Below, piece by piece: positions 22,747 through 35,200 of a stretch of 64,000 bases of DNA; the stretch's first letter is position 1, and every line of letters starts with the position of its first letter. Source of the DNA: Lucifuga dentata. Taxonomy: Eukaryota; Chordata; Actinopteri; Ophidiiformes; Bythitidae. The notes under the pieces are model-generated. The model saw only the letters and a list, made by a program, of their open reading frames with translations. It searched no databases and was not told the origin of the DNA. The stretch covers positions 35,373 through 99,372 of the forward strand of contig VXCM01003163.1 of NCBI GenBank assembly GCA_014773175.1, given 5' to 3'. The position numbers were made by a program, and so were the translations under genes.

Positions 22747-25700
22747 GTGCAAATCATTCTGCATTGCCACATAGTCCTCTGTTTTGTGATTGTTGGTTCT
22801 ATTGATTGGATGTTTTTCTGTACAGAGCAATGTTTTGCAGTGGCATGAAGGAGAGTTATGAAGAGCAAGTCAAACTAAATGAGGTAGAGAGTGAGACTAT
22901 GCGCTTTCTTCTGGATTATACCTACACCAGCCAAGGTCTCCTCACACACTCAAATGTCCAGAAGATACTACAAGCTGCTCATCAATTCCAGGTGAAGTAG
23001 TCTAAAATGCTCAAAATTAAGAAGATACCAAATAAGTTTATTTTGTGCAGTCAGAGCTCCTTTTTCTATTTTAACTCCTTAGCACTAACAAATACAACTT
23101 AGCATTATTTTTTTGACTTTACCAGTTGGACAAACTTGTGCCAACACTGAAAATCATTAAAACTGGAGTCTAACCCAACAGGAACTCTTTGTTGTTTATA
23201 CTGAGTAGATGATATTCATTGTGTTTTCATATAATGTCTTTGAATTAACATAAATTGGCCATTGCATGTCAAAGGCACAACAGACCACTTAAAAAATAGG
23301 ATTATAATACAATACAATATAATTATAAAGCTTTGAAATGGTTTAATTACTCAATCAAAATGACAAGTAGGCTACTGTTTCAGTGCATCATGGCAATGCT
23401 GCAGTGCAAAAACAAGAACCACATTTAGACTCATCACTTTGCTCTGATCTTCTCACTTCTGATATTTTTTACCCGCTTATGAGCACAACAAACATTTTAC
23501 CCAGTAAGAGATGTGTTGCTGTAAGAGGGAAGTGAAAGTTGCCCAGTTGTTTACAGTTAGGATGAGTTTTTCCATACAGACTCAAATTAACTGCACAGCT
23601 GGGCCACACAACGGATGAGGGGAGGTCCAGGTGTTTCTGTGTCTGCATGTGTGTGTGTGTGTGTGTTGGGGGGTGGGGGGTGGNGAAGACATTATGGCTG
23701 GTCCCCACTTATGGTGAGGCCTTGGGTTTAGGTTTAAGGTTAGCATAGCGATCATGGTTAGGGTGAACATTGAATAGGCAGGTAGTGTTGATGGCTATAA
23801 TTGGGTTTATTGTGTGTATAGTGTGGCAAACTTCTTATATTTCCTTTTCATAAACATGAGAAAGCTTCATTTATATATTTTTTTATACTAATATAACAAA
23901 CAGATATCAGTACATCAGTCACATCTCATCACTTTGGCTCATTTTGTAAAACGCTCTTAACATTCTCTAAACTGTAAGTGCAATTGTCACAACTATCTGC
24001 AAATGTAGTAAGTCACCCAAAATATTTCATTCATGCTTCCAAACCTAGTTCTTGTGTCAGTAAATTGGCAATGCCACCAAAATGAGAAGTTTTTTTGTCA
24101 TGGTGTGAGCCATACTGGTCAAAATGTTTAGATGTGTTTTTTCACCATGGCAGTCAACCATGGAAATGTTTCTTATATACAAATTTCAGTTTTGTCCTAC
24201 TTTTTTGTTGACACTGACTGCTTACTGTACGATACAAGAATGTCAGTTTTGTCTCGTTGAATGCCATAAATACTGATTTCAACAGTAGATAAAAGTTTAC
24301 TGGGAAAATTCAATACTGTACAGAAAAAGGATACGCACATTTGTATATACACAGTAAATTTATTTTGTAGCAATGTGTTACATGTAAACAGAAAATTCAC
24401 ATTTGCATGTCCATTTTTACATATTTCTTGCATGTAAAGTCATCAATAGTGAACAGAAAATTTATTAATTTAAGCTAATTTCATGTGTTTTGGCATGTGC
24501 GCAAAAGAGTACATGCAGTTATCTACAATTTGCACAGTAACTGCATGCACATGGCTTGCTAATCAAAACTGATGAGTTGATTCTCAGTGAAATTGTCATA
24601 GTCTTCACAACTTCTAAACATTCTTTCACTGTGAGCCATCACATGCAAAATGATCCATTCAGTTATCAAAATCTGTCAGACATGTATATTCCAGACCAAC
24701 AAGAGTGTCAGGATGTCCACCAACAAGATGGGAACTTGTAGTGTTACGTACTGTGAGGAGGTACACTTTCTTGTTTTTTGCAGAACTGCTGCAGGTACCA
24801 CTTTTTTTTTTTTTTTTTTTTTTTTGTATGGATGTCATTTTGTGGCAAATTTTCTGTTATGTGTCTAATATGACTTTACATGCAAGAAATATATAAAAAT
24901 AGACATGCAAATGTGAGTTTTCTGTTTACATGTAACACATTGCTACAAAAATAAATTTACTGTGTACATACAGATGTGCATATGCTTTTTCTGTGTACTA
25001 TAGTATTGTACAGCATTGACTTTTCTCAGTAAACTTTTACCTACTGTCAGTACCTAAAAAGCTCAGTGTGAAACACAATAGCATTCAGCGAGACAAAACT
25101 GACATTCTTGTATCGTACAGTAAGCAGTCAGTGTCATCAAAAAAGTAGAACAAAACTGAAATTTGTATATAAGAAACATTTCCAGGGTTGACTGCTATGG
25201 TGAAAAAACATCTAAACATTTTGACCAGTACGGCTCACACCATGACAAAAAAAAACTTTTCATTTTGGTGGCATTGCCAATTTACTGACACAAGAAGTAG
25301 GTGTTGAAGCATGAATGAAATGTTTTGGGTGACTTACTACATTCTGCAGACATGCAATACAGTTGTGACATCCCATAAAATTGCACTTACAGTTTAGAGA
25401 ATGTTAAGATTGTTTCAAAAAATTAGCCAAAGTGATTAAGAAAAACTGTAAATGAATAAGAATTAATTGTTCAGAGATTTGAACTTATTGTTACAAAAAA
25501 AACTTCTCATTTGAGAATTGAGGCAAAGCGATTGAGAAATACTGTAATATCCCGTAACCGTACCTATAAAGCAGCCTCACATGGCTTCCCAACCCTAAAG
25601 TGGAATAACGGTGAATGAGAGAAAGGACAAAGTCAGCGAAGGGTCCTCATGATAGCACAAGGGTGAATTTGTGAGGTTACAGTTTGTTTATTTTTTCATG

Positions 25701-28132
25701 CTACAACAGCATGCTTGATCAATTTTCAAATAAAAATTATGCTAATGGCCATGCTCACCTCTTCCTTTCTAGTTCTTGCGTGTGGTGGATGCATGCACTG
25801 GCTTTCTAAGCAAGTGTCTGGATCTAGACAATTGCATTGGCATTCTGAATCTGACTGAATGCCACGCCCTGCCAGCTCTAAGGTCTCAGACTGAAGACTA
25901 CATCAAGTCTCAGTTTTCTCAGGTAGTCCAACTGCAGGAGTTTGTGGACTTACCAGCAGAGGCTCTGGAGAGTCTCCTTAAGAGGGACGACCTTCATGTG
26001 ACATGTGAGGAGTGTGTTTTTGAGGCACTGATGCGCTGGGTGAAAGCTCAGGAGGCTGAACGCTGCCCTTTACTAGCCAGATTGCTTTCACATGTTCGAC
26101 TGCCATTGTTGGAGCCAGCATATTTTGTTGAAAAAGTGGAATCTGATGAGCTGATTCGCCGCTGCACAGAGGCATTTCCTCTGTTACAAGAGGCCCGTAT
26201 CTATCACATGTCTGGCATTGAGGTGAGTGTGCAGGGGGCACCAAAAAGAGTTCTCCTTTAAAATGCTGGCTTTAAAACAACAGCACCTTCAATATCTCTG
26301 AAATATGGAGGCGTAAAGGTGTAAAAGTGACTAAAACTACTAAAATGTAGATATGTGATAATATAAACATATACTATTAGCTACAATAAATAATGGTTCT
26401 CATTTGGTGATTAAATCCATGTGTTAGCTACCATGTTTCATTGGCATTGTATATTCATGCCATGTTGTAGGTGGTCTCAGAAAGAACCAAACCACGTGTG
26501 CAGCACTTAATGTCTGAGGTGTTTCTCATTATCGGCGGCTGCACTAAAGATGTACGCTTCATTTCCACTGTTGCCTGTTTGGACCCTCTTAGACGCAACA
26601 GGTTGGAGGTTGCTCGGCTGCCATTGACAGAGATGCAGTCAGAATCCAAAAACAAGAAATGGATCGAGTTTGCTTGCATCACCTTCCGCAATGAAGTGTA
26701 TATATCTGGTGAGAATGCCACTTAATAGATTTTATAGGTTCATAGATAATTCTGTGTAAAATGTTTTTCATGCATTCTGTCAGCGTTACAGTTGAATGTT
26801 TCTGGGTCTCCTCATTCAGATGGAACATTTTTATCAGTAAATCCTGAATGTGCATCTCAACAGAATTACCTGTAATCCTTCTGTTTCTGTAGGAGGTAGA
26901 GAGACACGGCATGAGGTTTGGAAATATAATGGGGCCCTAAATAAATGGATCCAGGTGGAGTCCATGTCAACTGGGCGATGGAGACATAAGATGGCAGTTC
27001 ATGGAGGGAAGGTTTATTCCCTTGGGGGTTTTGACGGTGTTACGAAATTAGCTAGTGTAGAAGCCTACGATCCCTTTCACAATCATTGGACACAGGTAAA
27101 CATACAAGAATTCTAAATTTATGGCAGTAGTAATTTCGTATAGGGTTTTATACCAAAACATTGTTCCATAATAGATTATTCATTCCTCCAAGGCCATATT
27201 TTCCACATCCATAATGAGATGCCTTGCTCAAAAATGGCAATGATGTATCTCTAGATGGCCTTGAAGCACCAATATTTTTTAGTAGAATGGTACACGTACC
27301 CATGTATGTGTATATTCCACACAGTGTGTAAACAGTATTGCTTTCATATTCTTCAATGCCTGTTTGGGTGCACCCATTGCAGGTGACCCCTCTTGCAACA
27401 GGTGTGAGCTCCTTTGCTGCTGCAACCTTTGACAGATGGATCTATGTGATTGGTGGTGGGCCAAATGAGATGTTGGCCACTAATAAGGTTCAGTGCTTTG
27501 AACCTGGAACGCGGAGCTGGAAACTGCGGGCACCCATTCCCATTAAAACCAAATGTACCAACGCAGTCACATTCAAGAACCACATCTACGTAGTTGGTGA
27601 GTTAGTGGCGTTTTACGTGAGTTGATACTTCTGTGTATGTTTGAATGACTCCTTAATGGTTTAATTGAAGAGTTTCAATGAAAAATGAGATGACCACCTT
27701 GAGAAAAATAGAGGCCTACTCCTGAAACGATTACTGCCATTAGCTGTTTTAAAGGAGGAAGCCATCTGTGTCCCTGAAGCAATATGTGAGAATTTTTCAA
27801 GACTTAATATGATTGCTGTCCAATTTTGTCTTCTCCCAGGTGGCTGCATGAATGCCATATACTCTTACTCGCCTCTATCAGACTCCTGGACCTGCGTGAC
27901 CCACCTTGGTGAGAGGGCGAGCTGTGCTATTGCTGCCTGTAACAACAAACTCTTCATCAGTGGGGGTCGGGATGCCCAGCACCAAGTCGTGGACACAGTG
28001 TTGTGCTGGGATGTGGCCCAGGGAGTGCTGACAGAGGAGTGTGTTTTGCCTTTGGGAGTGTCACACCATGGCAGCGTCACACTCATGAAGTCCTACACAA
28101 ACACACAGAACAGCTCCTGCTTCAGAGCATAA
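22502..28132 (+). CDS. klhl6: Kelch-like protein 6 (BTB-BACK-Kelch cullin-3 adaptor), whole gene span
   Basis: Substrate adaptor of cullin-3 ubiquitin ligases; in mammals KLHL6 works in germinal-centre B cells and B-cell receptor signalling. Exons: 22502-22746, 22826-22991, 25773-26222, 26471-26708, 26893-27095, 27383-27596 and 27840-28132. Together they give 1,809 bases, 602 residues plus stop, with all phases matching. The N-terminal BTB runs from about residue 45 to 150, BACK from about 160 to 265, and six Kelch blades follow, each marked by a GG doublet (IIGGC, SGGRE, LGGFDG, IGGGPN, VVGGC, SGGRD). Stretches such as [37 protein letters not shown] and [17 protein letters not shown] match KLHL6 as remembered; human KLHL6 is 621 residues. 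No frame damage is seen. Intron 2 (2.8 kb) holds a large foldback element. Confidence 0.95.
22826..22991 (+). CDS. klhl6: klhl6 exon 2: rest of BTB
   Basis: Acceptor TACAG and donor CAG/GTGAAG. Encodes [20 protein letters not shown] and ends at the BTB helix [11 protein letters not shown]. The phase joins exactly to exons 1 and 3. Confidence 0.93.
23648..23684. repeat. (TG)n and G-rich run ending in N
   Basis: About nine GT units, then GGGGGGTGGGGGGTGG and an N at 23684; lies in klhl6 intron 2. Confidence 0.8.
23911..25450. mobile_element. 1.5-kb foldback (palindromic) DNA-transposon derivative in klhl6 intron 2
   Basis: Two long arms are imperfect reverse complements. The left arm is about 23,911-24,443 and the right arm about 24,870-25,450, with a roughly 425-base loop. 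Examples: CACTTTGGCTC at 23,930 against GCCAAAGTGATTAAG near 25,426; GCAATGCCACCAAAATGAG against CATTTTGGTGGCATTGCC; CATGTAAAGTCAT against ATGACTTTACATG at the inner edge. The outer ends read TACA...TGTA. No transposase is recognisable in the loop, so it is non-autonomous. A further end-like sequence (AAAGCGATTGAGAAATACTG) at 25,526-25,545 may be a second nested end. The family is not assigned. Confidence 0.75.
25773..26222 (+). CDS. klhl6: klhl6 exon 3: end of BTB and BACK domain
   Basis: 450 bases between CTAG and GAG/GTGAGT. Encodes [12 protein letters not shown] and then the whole BACK domain ([48 protein letters not shown]). It ends at [10 protein letters not shown]. Confidence 0.95.
26471..26708 (+). 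CDS. klhl6: klhl6 exon 4: first Kelch blade
   Basis: 238 bases, acceptor TTGTAG, donor TCTG/GTGAGA. Contains [14 protein letters not shown] and [18 protein letters not shown]. It ends in phase 1, completing the GG of the next blade. Confidence 0.94.
26893..27095 (+). CDS. klhl6: klhl6 exon 5: Kelch blades 2 and 3
   Basis: 203 bases. Contains [19 protein letters not shown] and [20 protein letters not shown]; ends NHWTQ/GTAAAC. Confidence 0.94.
27383..27596 (+). CDS. klhl6: klhl6 exon 6: Kelch blade 4
   Basis: 214 bases, acceptor TTGCAG, donor GTTG/GTGAGT. Contains [20 protein letters not shown] and [16 protein letters not shown]; ends HIYVVG in phase 1. Confidence 0.94.
27840..28132 (+). CDS. 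klhl6: klhl6 exon 7: Kelch blades 5 and 6, C-terminus
   Basis: 293 bases from the CTCCCAG acceptor to TAA at 28130-28132. Contains [37 protein letters not shown] and the KLHL6-type ending [19 protein letters not shown]. Confidence 0.95.
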
Positions 28133-28355
28133 ATGACAGGTTTATGGGACCTGGATGTTGTTGTTCTCAAGTGTACGGCGGTGAAATGATGCATGGAGAG
28201 AGTGAGCAATAGAAGTATGTTTACATGTTTTGTAATAATTATGTCAGTTTGTATTCTGATGATCTGACAACCTGAGCTGTCAGTCACCATATTCACTATA
28301 TTTTTGTACAAGTCATTGTTACATTATAACAATGATTGAAACTTGGTTACCTACG

Positions 28356-28361
28356 AATAAA
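28356..28361 (+). terminator. klhl6: klhl6 poly(A) signal
   Basis: Canonical AATAAA 224 bases past the klhl6 stop codon, followed by a TG/T-rich stretch. A normal short 3' UTR would result. Confidence 0.65.
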
Positions 28362-28399
28362 GTTGAATGTAAAACATTTTAGTAATAGGCACTTATTTC

Positions 28400-28853
28400 C
28401 TTTTATGACTTTTTAAAGTACTAACACAGGATTGCAGGAAATAGGTTACAATGCTAAGCAAGGCAATGTTGCTGAAGATTAATATTTAAGAAAATTAAAT
28501 ACCACATCCTCAAATGCATATGAGCAGTAGGTGTGGCATACATGTTTTCATAAAGTACCAAACAAGCCCTGACAGCTGCAGCTAGAAAACAGGAACATTT
28601 GATTCACACATATACACTCCCCATTTTATTCCCCAAAGACTTCCCAAAGTCTTCAAACATTTCCCTTTTTATCTTCCTTTAAATGCTGCCACCAGTTGTG
28701 AACTTACTTCAGCGTTTGGTTTATTTTAACAATAAAATTATTTGGGGTCTATGTCATTTGATTAGATAAAGTATCTGCTGCACTGTTTGCTAAAATTTGC
28801 AACTCTTTAAACTCTTAAATCACTGAAATACCTTATTCTATTTGATTGATAAA

Positions 28854-28898
<45 letters not shown>

Positions 28899-28922
28899 CC
28901 ATCCATCCATTTTCTAAACCCG

Positions 28923-28966
<44 letters not shown>

Positions 28967-29700
28967 GGTCTTAAATATTTCATATTTCAACAATCACCAT
29001 CAGATTAAATGTGTCCTACCAGATATATGGTGAAATCACTCTGAACCAAGATGAATTAAGATTTCTATATGTATTTGTCCAACTAAAAGATATCAAAATG
29101 CATGTACAGTAGACTAATAGTCCTCCAATAATAGCAATTTATGAAAATATGTTATGTCTGAAAATTTAATTGAGTAAAAACAAATGGTTTTATTCACATA
29201 ACATGATGTACAGATGATCAGAATAGGAAAGTATATGAGCAATGAATTGTAAAACTATTTCAAAGGCTTGCAGTGACTTTCATGTCACCCCTTATAACGG
29301 TGTGACCCTACCTTTACTCTGAAGGCTACAGAAAGAATTGTGGAGGGAAAAAAATGTAGTTTGACCCTTGTGATTTATCTGAAACCATTCCTTTCTGATT
29401 TTCTGGACTGATAATGATAATGAATGTTTTAAATGTCATACATTCCAAGCTTATTTGAACAATTTTCTGAGAGGGCTGGAGGTTCCAAACTTTTGTTTTG
29501 AAGAGAAACTCCATAAACCGGAAACCGTACATTCTTATTCTGATGACCTCGGTGGTGTTGTAAAGGTAATCGCTGCTTTTTGTGGATGTTTTCCAACTTG
29601 AAGTGAAATCTACAAACACGCCCAAGATTTACCGGTACACAGGTACACAGGAACGAGCCGTTCAAGCCTGTCTGAACTTGCTCTAATAAAACGCAAAAAC
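28400..29700. other. Intergenic stretch between klhl6 and the CD2-like gene
   Basis: AT-rich and without coding signal. It holds two (TTA)n blocks (28,856-28,897 and 28,925-28,965) that flank a short TCCATCCATCCATTTTCT remnant, the typical 3' tail of fish non-LTR elements. The end of the stretch is the 5' flank of the CD2-like gene. Confidence 0.5.
28856..28965. repeat. Two (TTA)n microsatellites
   Basis: ATT/TTA runs at 28,856-28,897 and 28,925-28,965 separated by a LINE-tail remnant. Confidence 0.9.
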
Positions 29701-29758
29701 GATCTTTTCCCACATGTTACGAAGGACAACTTACCTGTTAAACACCTGCACTGACCTC

Positions 29759-29773
29759 AAAGTGAAAGTAAAT
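29759..29773 (+). promoter_or_regulatory. IRF-like motif at the 5' end of the CD2-like gene
   Basis: AAAGTGAAAGTAAAT fits the IRF half-site pattern AAnnGAAA and resembles an interferon response element. It lies 34 to 48 bases upstream of the start codon. Motif match only; the transcription start is unknown. Confidence 0.25.
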
Positions 29774-29806
29774 GTGGAATCTGCGGCGGCTTTCTGCCTT
29801 CCTGCC

Positions 29807-29855
29807 ATGGCTCGCTGCTATTTCTTGTGTTACTTCATTTTTACCTCCTGTCTAG
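29807..29855 (+). CDS. CD2-like receptor exon 1: signal peptide
   Basis: ATG in good context (TGCCATGG), then MARCYFLCYFIFTSCL and donor G/GTGAGT, phase 1. An upstream in-frame ATG at 29714 would put 31 polar residues before the signal and is less likely. Confidence 0.8.
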
Positions 29856-32201
29856 GTGAGTTTGTGTGTTTGTTGTTCATGACATATTATTATTATCACA
29901 TTATTTGTCTTTTTTTCGGGTTTGTTAAATTTGGGTGGATATGAACACTGTAGTGGACTGTAGTGGCTTCACAGGCCGAATATTTTTTATTAGAGTTCTA
30001 AGTTCAAGTTATCCATTGATCCTTTTTGTGGAGTTGTGTGTTGTAGACAGCTAAACTAGTGCACAATAGTGTATAAAAACTTTATCATTTTAACTGATTT
30101 CATTGATGTTCTTGATTTTAGGGTGTCTTTTTTAACATCTGGCCAGAGATTACAGATGAAAATTAGCCTCTTGAGCTAACTCTAGCTCATTTACAGTTTA
30201 TTGTTTTACTGTTGATCAATGAACATTGTTCCTGATAAATAAACTAATAATAATAAATGAAATGAAATGATTGCTTGGATGTAAAAGTGTTCCATTTAAG
30301 AATTAAAACTTAAGATATATCAGGAATATTAATGGAATGCAGAGAAAACCACTCTTTCACACACACACACACACATATATATATATTGTTTATTCATTTG
30401 TTACTGTATAAAAGTGTTATATTGTACATGATGCCATGACTTCTATGAACTCATTAGAACTTGACTAATGCCGGATTTTTGAGGATGACATCATTATTGA
30501 TTTAGCTAGTAAATAATAACAATACATCTGCCAATATTAGTTTTTACTTAAACTTTTTTTTTTTTTTTTTTTTTTTTTGCCAGTGTCCTTTAAATTTGGT
30601 TATTAAAGAGTTTGAAGTGTCTATCAAGGCAGCTTACCTTACAAAATTTAGCATTAAAGCAGACATAGTACATAAAAATAACCACTACAATGGCAAAATT
30701 TGCTGAAAATAAAAACAACTACAGTAATATGTATGTGTATATATATATATATATGTATATATGAACAGAATTCTAACAAAATATAACCTGAATTAAGAGA
30801 TGTGAGCGTTAAATGTATATTTAAAAGCAGTTTTTCAGACATTTATTACTGCATTTTTATTTTTTGCATATTTGCAGCATCTGTGATCATCTGATATCTG
30901 ATAATATTGGCTTGCAGATGTTTTAGTTGGGCTCTAGTTGCTAGTTGCCTTACCCCTTAAATATTTATAGAATATCACACTGTGTCTTGCATTGTTGTAG
31001 TGTAAACCTGTGCACATCTTAATTTCTGTTTCCAGCTGCTGGCCGAACTCCACAGTACAGACTGAAGGGGCAGGAAGCCAAGGTGACCCCACTCATCCCT
31101 GCACAACCTGAATATATTCTGTGGAAACATGATGGTGACAAAGTGGTACAGTTTGATGGCAGTGAGCAAAAAGAGTACAAATCATATAAAAACAGGATAA
31201 CTCTTGACTGGCACTCTGCAGAGCTCACTATCAAAGACCTCCAACACGACGACAGTGGAGAATATGAATTGGAAGCAGTCATCAACAGAAAGTTGCATAA
31301 TTCAAACCATAAAGTCATTGTGATTGGTAAGTTTTATTGTCTAAATTCCTGAACATAGTAGAACTGATACTAATATAAACAGTCATAATTTTAATCTTTC
31401 ATTCATTGTTTGTTGTATAAAATGTAAAAAACAAAACAAAACAAAACAAAAAATTATAAATGACCATGATGAATTACCAAAATCCAAACTGACAGCTTAA
31501 AATTGTTTAGTGTTTTGATTCACAATCAGAAAAACCCAAATGCATTCAGTTTATAATGATCCCAAACAGAAAAACCGGAAGAATTTTTAACCGATAAATG
31601 AGTTAAATGACAAACCAATTAATAAAAATGTTCTCAACTAATTTTCTGAATTGACTAATCAAATAACCCAAATAGACAGCAATAGGAATGGATGAATACA
31701 TATATACAAATGAAGAAACAGTTACCTCAAATAAACAAGATAATTGAACACAGACAAAGTGGCTTTGTCTGCTGGTGCTCATGTTTTGACTAGTTATATT
31801 CACACATAATTCAAGCTGCTGAGCAGGTTTCACTCACATCAGGCCGACACACCCCGGGCCCTTACAGTAAAATATAAGCTCATGCTGAGCTGAAGTTTTT
31901 TGCATCCTCATGGACTCATGTCAGGGTTGTTGGACATACGGGGAGAAGCTTTTCTTCCCAGTCTCTTGCTTGGAGATGTCATGGTGGTGAACACATCTCA
32001 GGCATTTCATCCAGGAAAATAAGTGTCAGCTTTAGAGTTTCTACTCTTACTTATCAAGAGTAAGTTTGCTGTGCTCCAGTGTTCATTTACAGGGCCACAC
32101 TGCTACACACACACACTCACAGGAGTCACACATACTCACACCTGGAAGCTGCCCAGTACAACCAATCTTACTGATAAGAATATATAATTCTATTTTATTT
32201 A

Positions 32202-32239
<38 letters not shown>

Positions 32240-35200
32240 TCAGCATGAACACAATAGCAAGCTGTACTTTGACACCTGGTTTAGAGTTTACTTAATTGGA
32301 TTTTACTATACAGGTGCTGGATTTAATATTTACCTATGAATGCCTGTTTTTCAACCCACACCACAGCTTTCTAATTATAGCTCTGCATGTTAGCAAGATA
32401 ATTGTGCTGGACTGCAACAGAGCAAGATGTTGATGCTTCTGTGTTGTTAGCACTACATGAGTATGTGCAGTTCCCCTCATTTCCAGTGGTAATACAGTAT
32501 GCTTGATTAATGTGTTAATACAGCCATCTTTTTGACATATCTGAGATTTGAACAGCGACATAATGGCAGAAAATAATCAAAAAGGTACATGGCCAAGTTG
32601 TCTATTATGCATGTAATTCATTTATTCCTTAATTTAGATGAAGTTGAAAAGCCCAACATATCCTGTGTGATGAACGATGACAGCAGCTCTAACAAATATG
32701 AAACCTGGGCAACGCTGTGCTGCTCTTCCAAACTCAGAGGCCATCCATCTCTAATGGAGTTTGACTGGGAAGCACTCGGAAAGGTGCAGCGTGGCCCTGT
32801 GTTAAATATATCTCTGCAGGGAAGATCTGATGAGTCAGTGTACGTGTGTACTGTGAGCACCCCTCTGAGTAAAAAAACAGCTTCATTCACTGCAAAGGAT
32901 TGTTACCAAGGTAATGATTCAGGTGGATAGAATTGGCTAATTTATTTTATGTTATCTAATTTATATTGTCTATCTTGTAATTTCAAACAGTCATATTTGA
33001 CGTTTGGACATTGCATCTCCTTTTCATATTCAATACTACTACTAATAATATAATAATAATAACATAGTATGTTATTTATAAAGCCATCTTTAAGACCATA
33101 GTTACAAACTTTAAGAGAGATATGCATAATGATAAGTCTGAATGATATCATTAGATTGATCCTCTTGGTTGTAGCTTCAACAGAACGTGCAGAGTTCATG
33201 TTTCAAAATCTAGACTTAAATGTCCAGTATTAAGATGGGATATGAATGTGGTTTAGAGGTAATTCTACTTTCTAATGCATACCTGCTCTTCCAGAATTTG
33301 CTGGTTTCACTTTTGTTTTACTTTGCAGATGAAATACCTGTAGCGCTGATTGCCGCCATAGTCAGTTGCATCCTCCTTATTTTAATCATCTGCGTGGGCC
33401 TCGGCTACTACTGCTATCGACGACGCCAAAAAGGTATAATTAAAAAGATGTTTTCCAAAATAAACCCTTAATAAGAGAAAGTGATCCAAAAATCTTGGTG
33501 ACCTTGTATATTTTCAATAACTGTACTGCATTAGCTGATGCTGATGATTTTGAATAGTTTACAAAATATGTAATAAGGACATTGGTGTTAGTCATTTACA
33601 GATTCAAGGTTGTTCCAGGACATCATGTACTTGATGTACAGGAATTTGGAACACAGCCTGCTGTCATTATGAACTCTTGTTTTGACTGTGTATGAACCTT
33701 AACTTATTTTTACTTCATTTCCTTTTGCCTTGTGGCTCTTAGTTCCAGCACACATCGAAGAAGGAGACACAAAAAAAGGTATGTTATGCTTTCAACAGTC
33801 ATTCTCAGATGAGAGAAGAACAAGCAGGTAACACAAAAAGGCTCATTTTACAGGGTATTCGGTGCATACATGATTTGTTACTTATTTGTTTTTATTATAA
33901 TTGTTAGCTTTACCGTGAAAATAGGAAAAAAATGGGATGCAACATGTATGATCAAATTATTTTGTACTGGACTCTGGAGTGCCACTGTTTTCCTATAGTT
34001 TTCTTTCACTTTACAGAAACTCAAGGGCTAGTGGCTGATAAAGTAAACATACTGCATGAAACAGCACCAGAGGAAGATAATGCATATGATATGTTATTAA
34101 AACTGATACAGCGTGGAATGTAAAGGGTGTCAGTTTCATTTTGTTGGCATTGACTGTTCATTCTTTACTGCCAGTTTTGCAGAAAAGAGAAGATGGTTTG
34201 AGGATATCGAAATGAATCGTTCAGTCATAACGGGACAAACATAAAGGAAATTTTTGTTTTTTACCATGCATAATTTTATCACACCAAAGAAACATTGATA
34301 TTAAACAAACAACATGTAATTTCTGCATACTAAATGAAATATTGTTATATTCCTTCCTACAAAGTTTAAAAAGGAATCACAGCCACAAATGTGTTAGTTT
34401 TCTCCAGTTCACACTCATTGCAAACTGTTTAAGGAGGATGAGGGGCTGCATTTGATTCACTCTCATTCATTTTGGTGCAGTAAGCGGTAAAATGATTTAT
34501 TAGTTTGTTAATGCACGCTGCTCCCTACTGCACTGTTTCATTTCAAACTGATGTGGACTAAGATTGATTTATTCTTACACAGATTATTTTTTGGGGGATT
34601 TCACATATATGTTTCAGTGCAACAGAAGAACACACATCAGCGTGAGGAAAAGCAGCCTCTTGTTGGCAGACACAAAATAGAGCAAAAACTCCCAGATTCT
34701 GTCTCAGCAGGCATTATGAAGAGAAACGAACCAGAGTCAGATGGAGAATTGGAGGTTCCTGCTGAGGATGAAGGGTTTCTGCTGAGGACGAACGAACAAC
34801 GGTCCACCACTCCTGAACAGCCAGGTTTGTAAACTTCTCTATCTGCGCTACAGTAAATCCAACGTTTTCACACAAAGAAGCAATCAGGCAAACTCAACAT
34901 CAAGACGTATAAAGTAGATGAACTGGTGAGAGGAGAAATATCTGCTTAGACACACACCAGTTCACAGTAGAAATACTATTACTCTTCAAGCCCACTACAT
35001 ATTAGCTGAAGAACGTTTGCAAAACCTTTCAGACTTTCAGACCCGATAACTCAGGAATTATTGAGCAACACCAGGCATGAGCAGAGTCAAGTATGAAGGT
35101 CATGTACATCACATGCATTCACAGACTGCAGATACCGTCAAAAAGTTTAATATGCATTTAGTTTTAGAGTTTGTATATAGACTGCTTTATATTATGCAAA

